A stretch of DNA of 64,000 nt, from positions 1-64,000 of the forward strand of contig CAISEB010000030.1 of NCBI GenBank assembly GCA_903884235.1, read 5' to 3'. Shown one piece after another: positions 58,544 to 64,000 of the stretch. A program made the position numbers and the translations under genes. This DNA is from an uncultured Pseudomonadota bacterium. Its GTDB lineage: Bacteria > Pseudomonadota > Gammaproteobacteria > Steroidobacterales > Steroidobacteraceae. The notes under the pieces are model-generated. The model did not search any database and was not told the origin of the DNA. It worked only from the letters and a program-made list of their open reading frames with translations. Every line of letters begins with the position of its first letter. The stretch's first letter is position 1.

Positions 58544-59449
58544 TCAGGCCGCCGGGCCCTGCAGGGCGAGCGCCCCGCTGCGGCCTTCGATTTCGGCCAT
58601 GCGCACCTCGTGGCGCGGCAGCCGGGAGCGATCGAGTCCCGCCGCGAGGCGCGCCATCGTCCCCACCTCGACGCCACGCTGGCGCCAGGTGTCGACGAGC
58701 CGCATGAACGGCCCGCGGAACTGCTGTCCCTCGAGTTCGGCATGCAGGGTGTAGACGTGCGCGCCCGACGCGGGCGGCGTCGCCGACAGGTCGAGCACTC
58801 GGTCGATCGCGCCGTCGACGGTCGTGCCGTCCACGCCGACGAGCTCGTCCAGCGTCGGCAGCGTCGTCGGCAGCTGCGGGCACTGCGCCGCGATGCCGCC
58901 CATCACGGGCAGGAACGGGTGGGTGCCGCGCGAGTCGCTCGCGTAGTCGAGCCCGAGCGCATCCTCGAGCGCGAACAGGTGCGGATTGACCTGCCAGCCT
59001 GCCGCGCAGTGCGCACGTGCGGGATGGCCGAAGGCCTCGAGATAGGCGGCCGCGGCGAGGCGGACCTGGCGCTCGGTCCAGGCCCGGTCGCGGGTCGCGA
59101 CGTTGTCCTGCCAGTAGACGTGGTCGTAGCAGTGGATGCCGGTCTCGTGTCCGGCGGCCGCGGTCGCGCGCAGCACGCCGGCGCAGCGGCGCGCGATGTG
59201 CGGCCCCGGCAGGAGCACGCCGTACATCAGGGTCCTGAGCCCGTAGTGGCTGACGACCGAGGTGCGCGCCACCTTGGAGAGGAACCCCGGCCGGAACACG
59301 CGACGCAGCGCCCAGCCGGTGTGGTCGGGACCGAGGCTGAAGTAGAAGCTGGCGGCGACGCCGCGCTGGCCGAGGTCGGCGACGAGCGCGGGCACGCCCT
59401 CGAGCGTGCCGCGGTACGTGTCGACGTCGACCTTGAGCGCGACCTGCAC
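58544..59449 (-). CDS. arnD: ArnD, Ara4FN-phosphoundecaprenol deformylase
   Basis: 301 aa, polysaccharide-deacetylase fold. KVDVDTYRGT near the N-terminus supplies the first metal Asp; AAGHETGIHCYDHVYWQD carries the HxxxH-type site; CAAGWQVNP and YASDSRGTHPF are family tracts. It removes the formyl group from undecaprenyl-phosphate-Ara4FN. GTG 59449 lies 10 bases after the preceding arn gene. Confidence 0.94.
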   Translation of the reverse strand: MQVALKVDVDTYRGTLEGVPALVADLGQRGVAASFYFSLGPDHTGWALRRVFRPGFLSKVARTSVVSHYGLRTLMYGVLLPGPHIARRCAGVLRATAAAGHETGIHCYDHVYWQDNVATRDRAWTERQVRLAAAAYLEAFGHPARAHCAAGWQVNPHLFALEDALGLDYASDSRGTHPFLPVMGGIAAQCPQLPTTLPTLDELVGVDGTTVDGAIDRVLDLSATPPASGAHVYTLHAELEGQQFRGPFMRLVDTWRQRGVEVGTMARLAAGLDRSRLPRHEVRMAEIEGRSGALALQGPAA

Positions 59450-59459
59450 CCGCGGCGCC

Positions 59460-60512
59460 TCAGGCGCCGGTGTCGATCAGCCCGGCGGCCTCGGTGACCT
59501 CGGCGGCGTAGGCGTTGAACACCGACTTCAGGATCGAGTCCATGTCGCCCTTCGGCGTCCAGCCCAGTTCCTGCCGGGTGTTGTCGACCCAGGGCACGCG
59601 CGTCTGCACGTCCTGGTAGCCCTTGCCGTAGAAGTCGTTCGAGCTGACTTCCTTGATCTTCACCTTCGCGGCGTTCCGGGCGTAGGCGGGATGCTGCTTG
59701 CCGATCGCGATCATGCGTTCGGCGAGCTCACGGATCGACAGGTCGTTGGCCGGATTGCCGATGTTGTAGATCTTGCCGCTCGCCACCCCGCCCTCGTTGC
59801 GGATCACGCGCACCAGCGCGTCGATGCCGTCGTCGATGTGCGTGAAGCAGCGGCGCTGCTGGCCGCCATCGACGAGGCTGATGTCCTCGCCGCGGGCGAT
59901 GTGAGCCAGGAACTGCGTCGCGACGCGGCTCGAGCCTTCCTTCGCGGTCGCCAGCGAGTCGAGCCCGCCACCGACCCAGTTGAACGGGCGTATCAGCGTG
60001 AAGTCGAGGCCGTCGCGCTGGCCGTGCGCCCAGATCACTCGATCGAGCAGCTGCTTGCTGCAGGAGTAGATCCAGCGCTGCTTCTCGATCGGTCCGCAGA
60101 CGAGCGGCGAGGTGTGCGGGTTGAACACGCTCTCGGTACTCATGCCGTAGACCTCGGAGGTCGACGGGAACACCACGCGCTTCTTGTACTTCACGCACTG
60201 ACGGATCAGCGGCAGGTTCGCCTCGAAGTCGAGCTCGAACACGCGCAGCGGGTCGCGCACGTACGTCACCGGCGTCGCGATCGCAACCAGCGGCAGGATC
60301 ACGTCGCACTTGCGGATGTGGTACTCCACCCACTCGTGGTTGATCGTGATGTCGCCCTCGAAGAAGTGGAAGCGCGGATCGCCCTTGAGCGGCCTGATCC
60401 GGTCGTCCTGCATGTCCATGCCCCAGATCTGCCAATCGGTATTGGCGAGGATCGTGCGGCTCAGGTGGTGGCCGATGAACCCGTTGACGCCGAGGATCAG
60501 TACTTTCTTCAT
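59460..60512 (-). CDS. arnA: UDP-glucuronic acid decarboxylase (ArnA C-terminal part)
   Basis: 350 aa, equivalent to residues 310-660 of E. coli ArnA. NAD motif VLILGVNGFIGHHLS, catalytic Ser/Tyr region STSEVYGM and WIYSCSKQLLDR, RPFNWVGG. It oxidatively decarboxylates UDP-GlcA to the 4-keto pentose. It is a separate gene here, 11 bases behind the formyltransferase gene, whereas in enterics the two are fused. Confidence 0.94.
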   Translation of the reverse strand: MKKVLILGVNGFIGHHLSRTILANTDWQIWGMDMQDDRIRPLKGDPRFHFFEGDITINHEWVEYHIRKCDVILPLVAIATPVTYVRDPLRVFELDFEANLPLIRQCVKYKKRVVFPSTSEVYGMSTESVFNPHTSPLVCGPIEKQRWIYSCSKQLLDRVIWAHGQRDGLDFTLIRPFNWVGGGLDSLATAKEGSSRVATQFLAHIARGEDISLVDGGQQRRCFTHIDDGIDALVRVIRNEGGVASGKIYNIGNPANDLSIRELAERMIAIGKQHPAYARNAAKVKIKEVSSNDFYGKGYQDVQTRVPWVDNTRQELGWTPKGDMDSILKSVFNAYAAEVTEAAGLIDTGA

Positions 60513-60523
60513 GGCTTTACGCT

Positions 60524-61480
60524 TCAGGTTGGGCCCGCGGCGAGCGGGCGGGCGGGCACGCGGGCGTGCCCGAAGACTTCGGTGAACCGGCCGGCATCGA
60601 GCCGACCCTCCTCCAGCTGGACGTCCGCGAGCTCGAGGCGGGCGCCGTCGCCGCAGGTCGCGACGATCGCGCCATCCTCGATGCCGACCGACGGTCCGCC
60701 GGGCGGGGGCGTGCCCCCGCCGCCGAGCCGGCGCGTGCGGTAGACGCGCAGTATCGCATCCCCGAGCCGGGCGTAGGCGCCCGGAAAGGGTGGCGCGACC
60801 GCCCGGACGAGGTCATGGATGCGCTGGGCCGGCCAGTCGAAGCGGAATTCGCCATCGGCGGGCCTGCGGCCCCCGAAATACGACCCCTGGGACAGGTCGA
60901 GCGGGGTGGCCCGGGCGGTGCCGCCAACGAGCCCGGGGAGGCTGCGGCGCAGCACCGTCACGGCGGCGTCCGCGACCCGGTCGGCGACCTCGATCGCGGT
61001 GTCGTCCGGGCCGATCGGCACGGCCTGCTGGTCGAGGAGGTCGCCGGCGTCGGGCTTGGCGACCATGTAGTGCAGGCTCGCGCCGGTCTCGCGCTCGCCA
61101 TGCAGCACGGCCCAGTTGATCGGTGCGCGACCCCGGTACTTCGGCAGCAGCGAGCCGTGCATGTTGAGTGCGCCGCGGCTCGCGAGCGCGAGCACGCGGG
61201 CCGGCAGCATCTTGCGGTAGTAGAACGAGAAGATGAACTCGGGCGCGATCGCCTCGATCTCGGCCAGCAGCGCCGGGTCCGTCGGCTCCGCCGGCGTGAC
61301 CGCGCGGCAGCCGGCGCCGCGCGCGACCTCGGCGACGGACGCGAACCAGCGCGTCTCGTTCGGGTCGTCCTCGTGCGTGACGACGAGCTTCACGCCGATG
61401 CCGGCCTCGAACAGCGCGCCGAGGCAGCGGGCGCCGACCTCGGAGTACGCGAACACGACGGTGGGGTGCGGCGCGCTCAT
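60524..61480 (-). CDS. arnA: UDP-Ara4N formyltransferase (ArnA N-terminal part)
   Basis: 318 aa, equivalent to residues 1-300 of E. coli ArnA. VVFAYSEVGARCLGAL, catalytic LNMHGSLLPKYRGRAPINW and AVAPPFPGAY are formyl-THF transferase tracts. It formylates UDP-Ara4N. ATG 61480 overlaps the arnC stop. The C-terminus has a short Gly/Pro-rich insertion (RRLGGGGTPPPGGP). Confidence 0.93.
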   Translation of the reverse strand: MSAPHPTVVFAYSEVGARCLGALFEAGIGVKLVVTHEDDPNETRWFASVAEVARGAGCRAVTPAEPTDPALLAEIEAIAPEFIFSFYYRKMLPARVLALASRGALNMHGSLLPKYRGRAPINWAVLHGERETGASLHYMVAKPDAGDLLDQQAVPIGPDDTAIEVADRVADAAVTVLRRSLPGLVGGTARATPLDLSQGSYFGGRRPADGEFRFDWPAQRIHDLVRAVAPPFPGAYARLGDAILRVYRTRRLGGGGTPPPGGPSVGIEDGAIVATCGDGARLELADVQLEEGRLDAGRFTEVFGHARVPARPLAAGPT

Positions 61481-62445
61481 GTTCCGTCGTGGCGGGGGGC
61501 GTCGGGAGTCTGCTCGAGCACGGCACCGATGATGTAGCGCGGCCGCTGGCGCACCTGCACGTAGATGCGGCCGATGTACTCGCCCAGCAGGCCGATCCCG
61601 AACAGCGTGATGCCGAGCAGGAAGAACACGATCGCGAACAGCGTGAACACGCCCTCGGCCTCCGGCCCGACGAAGATGCGCCGCGCGATCAGGTAGATGA
61701 CGAGGAGGCCGGAGATCGCGGACAGCACGAGGCCGACCAGCGAGAACAGCTGCAGCGGCACGGTCGAGAAGCCCGTCATCAGGTCGAACGTCAGGCGGAT
61801 CAGCCGGTAGAGCGAGTACTTGGATTCGCCGGCGCTGCGCTCGTCGTGCTTGACCTCGATCTCGATCGGGTTCGACGAGTAGATCGCCGCGAGCGCCGGG
61901 ATGAACGTGACGTTCTCGCGGGTCGCGTTGATCGTGTCGATCACGCTGCGGCCGTAGCCGCGCAGCATGCAGCCGTGGTCGGCCATCTTGATCGGCGTCG
62001 CGCGGTCGCGGATCGCGTTGACGAACTTCGACGCGGTCTTGCGCCACCACGAGTCCTGGCGCTTGGCGCGCCAGGTGCCCACGTAGTCGTGGCCCTCCTC
62101 GAGCTTGGCCAGCAGCTTGCCGACTTCCTCGGGGGGGTTCTGCAGGTCGGCGTCGAGCGTGATGATGTACTTGCCGCGCGAGCGGGCGAAGCCGGCGAGG
62201 ATCGCGGCGTGCTGGCCGAAGTTGACCTGCAGCAGGATCACGCGCGTCTCTGCCGGGCGGCGCTGGAACTGCTCGCGCAGCATCGCCACCGAGCGATCGC
62301 GGCTGCCATCGTTGACGAACAGCACCTCGTAGGGTCGGTTCAGGGCGTCGAGCGCCGGGTACAGGCGTGCGAACAGCTGCGGCAGCACGTCCTCTTCGTT
62401 GTAGACCGGGATGACGACGGACAGGACGGGAGTGGAGTCGTTCAC
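61477..62445 (-). CDS. arnC: ArnC undecaprenyl-phosphate Ara4FN transferase
   Basis: 322 aa GT2 glycosyltransferase with two C-terminal membrane helices (about 235-260 and 270-295). SVVIPVYNEEDVLPQL, VNDGSRDRS, ITLDADLQNPPEE. It moves Ara4FN from UDP to the lipid carrier. GTG 62445, 9 bases after arnB. Confidence 0.95.
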   Translation of the reverse strand: MNDSTPVLSVVIPVYNEEDVLPQLFARLYPALDALNRPYEVLFVNDGSRDRSVAMLREQFQRRPAETRVILLQVNFGQHAAILAGFARSRGKYIITLDADLQNPPEEVGKLLAKLEEGHDYVGTWRAKRQDSWWRKTASKFVNAIRDRATPIKMADHGCMLRGYGRSVIDTINATRENVTFIPALAAIYSSNPIEIEVKHDERSAGESKYSLYRLIRLTFDLMTGFSTVPLQLFSLVGLVLSAISGLLVIYLIARRIFVGPEAEGVFTLFAIVFFLLGITLFGIGLLGEYIGRIYVQVRQRPRYIIGAVLEQTPDAPRHDGT

Positions 62446-62454
62446 GTTCGGCCT

Positions 62455-63585
62455 CTAGATCTTGACCATCTCGAACAGGGCGTCGCACACCCGGTCGACA
62501 TCGCCGTCGGCCATCGCCGGGAACAAGGGCAGTGTCACGGTCTCGGTCCCGATCCGGTCGGCATTCGGGAACGCCGTCGGGTCCCAGCCCAGCCCCCGAT
62601 AGTAGGTGAGGGCGGGGATCGAGGGGTAGTGGATGCCGAGACCGATGCCGCGTGCGCGCATCCCGGCGACGAACGCGTCGCGGGTGGTGCCGAGCCGGGC
62701 GAACGGCACCAGCACGGCGAACATGTGCCAGCTGTGGCCCTCGCCATCGGCGGGCAGCATGTCGGCCGGCCAGCGTGGCAGCAGCCGCGCGTAGTAGCGG
62801 GCGGCGAGGGCGCGGCGGCGGGCGTTGAACTCCTCGAGGCGGCGCAGCTGGCCGACGCCGACCGCGGCGGCGACATCGGTCAGGTTGTACTTGCCGCCGG
62901 CCGAGTAGACGTCGATGTTGCCGGCGGCGTCCTTGGTGATGCCATGGAAGCGCTCGCGGTCGAGCGGCAGCGTGAGCATAGGGTCCGCGAACGACAGCGC
63001 GCCGCCCTCGATCGTGGTCAGGTTCTTGTTGGCGTGGAAGCTGAAGCTCGCCACGTCGCCGAAGCTGCCGATCAGGCGGCCGCCGTCGCGCGTGCCGATC
63101 GCGTGCGCGGCATCCTCGAGCACCCTGATGCCGCGCGCCGCCGCGAGCTCGTTGATCGGGTCCATGCCGACCGACAGTCCGGAGAAGTGCACCGGCATCA
63201 CGGCGCGCGTGCGCGGCGTGATCGCCGCCGCGACCGCCGCCGCGGTCAGGTTGCGCGAGCGCAGCTCGACGTCGACGAACACGGTGCGCGCGCCAAGCCG
63301 CTCGACGACATTCGCGGACGCCGCGAAGCTCATCGCCGGCACGATCACCTCGTGGCCCGGCCCGACGCCCATCGCCTTCAGCGCCATCTCCATGCCGCCG
63401 GTGGCGGAGGTCATCGAGCGGACGAGGCGCTGCCCGCCGAGGTAGTCGGCCAGGCCCTTTTCGAATTCGGCGACGCGCGGGCCGGAGGTGATCCATCCGG
63501 AGCGCAGCACGGCGACGACGGAGGCGATGGTCTCCTCGTCGATCGTCGGGCGGGTGAACGGCAGGAAGTCGGACATGGCATTCAC
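62455..63585 (-). CDS. arnB: ArnB UDP-Ara4O aminotransferase
   Basis: 376 aa, DegT/DnrJ/EryC1-type PLP enzyme. VRSMTSATGGMEMALKAMGV, EDAAHAIGT and the PLP lysine in SFHANKNLTTIEGG. It transfers amino from glutamate to UDP-Ara4O. GTG 63585 overlaps the arnT stop by 4 bases; ATG 63576 is an alternative start. Confidence 0.95.
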   Translation of the reverse strand: MNAMSDFLPFTRPTIDEETIASVVAVLRSGWITSGPRVAEFEKGLADYLGGQRLVRSMTSATGGMEMALKAMGVGPGHEVIVPAMSFAASANVVERLGARTVFVDVELRSRNLTAAAVAAAITPRTRAVMPVHFSGLSVGMDPINELAAARGIRVLEDAAHAIGTRDGGRLIGSFGDVASFSFHANKNLTTIEGGALSFADPMLTLPLDRERFHGITKDAAGNIDVYSAGGKYNLTDVAAAVGVGQLRRLEEFNARRRALAARYYARLLPRWPADMLPADGEGHSWHMFAVLVPFARLGTTRDAFVAGMRARGIGLGIHYPSIPALTYYRGLGWDPTAFPNADRIGTETVTLPLFPAMADGDVDRVCDALFEMVKI

Positions 63586-64000
63586 CGTCGGCTGACGAAG
63601 ACGTTGTCGAAATCATGCGCGAGCTCGCGCATCGGCAGGCCGTCGCGCGCCAGGCGCGCGGCGGTGGCGTGCGGCAGCAGTGCGTAGCCGCTCGCGGCGG
63701 CGGACCAGCGCGCCTCGAACTCCGGTACCGTGGCGATGCCGGCCTCTGCGGGCGAGGACTTGAGGCCATAGTCGAGTTCGCCGCGGTACACGACCGGGAT
63801 CACGACGCGCCCCGTGTAGAACGGCAACGTCCAGTCGAACGTCTCGACCGTGTAGATCGGGGCCCCGGCGTCCAGCGTGCCCGCGCGCTCCAGCAGCGGC
63901 CGCGCCGAATAGCGGCCGGCGATCGCGGTGCCGCCGCCGGCGAGCAACAGCAGCGGCCCGGCGAAGCCCGCCGCGGCGAGCGCACGGCGCGCGGTGCCGA
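63582..64000 (-). CDS. arnT: ArnT lipid A Ara4N transferase, C-terminal part
   Basis: About 139 codons of the end of a gene that runs off the right edge. TVETFDWTLPFYTGRVVIPV, ELDYGLKSSP and the final DFDNVFVSRR fit the soluble C-terminal domain of ArnT, the GT83 enzyme that puts Ara4N on lipid A at the outer face of the inner membrane. Position at the head of arnBCAAD supports this. Confidence 0.85.
   Translation of the reverse strand, partial: GTARRALAAAGFAGPLLLLAGGGTAIAGRYSARPLLERAGTLDAGAPIYTVETFDWTLPFYTGRVVIPVVYRGELDYGLKSSPAEAGIATVPEFEARWSAAASGYALLPHATAARLARDGLPMRELAHDFDNVFVSRR

Overview
This 64 kb window is chromosomal DNA from a GC-rich Gram-negative bacterium, most likely a gammaproteobacterium. 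The clues are two TonB-dependent outer-membrane receptors, a lipid A Ara4N operon, HtpX, TesB, an AsmA-like DUF748 protein and a periplasmic PBP4. The family assignment (something near Steroidobacterales, Nevskiales or Xanthomonadales) is an inference. Genes are tightly packed, with many GTG starts and 4-base stop/start overlaps. I saw no tRNA, rRNA, IS element, phage gene or CRISPR array.

Layout. 0.3-2.7 kb (minus): modB-modC without an adjacent modA, and a small protein of unknown function. 2.8-3.9 kb (plus): alanine racemase. 4.0-7.9 kb (plus): a CHASE4-type sensor kinase with a REC-GGDEF-EAL response regulator, behind an 11-bp inverted repeat. 7.9-10.2 kb (minus): a TonB-dependent receptor under a TPP riboswitch, so probably a thiamine or thiamine-precursor receptor. 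10.2-11.9 kb: an Lrp/AsnC regulator divergent from alanine dehydrogenase.

12.1-28.1 kb is the centrepiece: a complete uptake [NiFe]-hydrogenase cluster, hupSLC - xre(higA-like) - hupDFGHIJK - hypABFCDE - hypX, ended by a convergent slyD-like nickel chaperone. The small subunit carries the two extra cysteines of oxygen-tolerant group 1d enzymes. HypX (CO ligand made from formyl-THF) and HupF/G/H/I/J/K also point to assembly in air. An orphan HigA-type DNA-binding protein sits inside the cluster. The palindrome GTAACG-N5-CGTTAC occurs upstream of hupS and again upstream of hupD, which suggests a local regulatory circuit.

28.2-36.9 kb: an RraA-family protein, acetyl-CoA synthetase, then a DUF485-actP acetate uptake operon with a CBS/DUF294 protein and a DnaQ-like exonuclease. 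Between acs and the actP operon lies a badly frameshifted DcaP-type porin gene. 37-42.8 kb: a TonB-like unknown, PBP4 (dacB), and an operon of a DegP-like lipoprotein-type protease plus two SUMF1-domain proteins. 42.9-48.4 kb (minus): a second TonB-dependent receptor, and an xdhC-GNAT-MATE operon. 48.5-50.5 kb (plus): TrxR-like ferredoxin-NADP reductase and tesB. 50.6-58.1 kb (minus): htpX, photolyase, an FAD-linked 2-hydroxyacid dehydrogenase, a GNAT acetyltransferase and the DUF748 protein. 58.2-64 kb: a small winged-helix protein and the arn operon (arnT partial, arnB, arnC, arnA split into two genes, arnD) for Ara4N modification of lipid A.

Taken together the cell looks like an aerobic or microaerobic heterotroph that can scavenge H2 and acetate, import thiamine compounds through its outer membrane, and modify its envelope.
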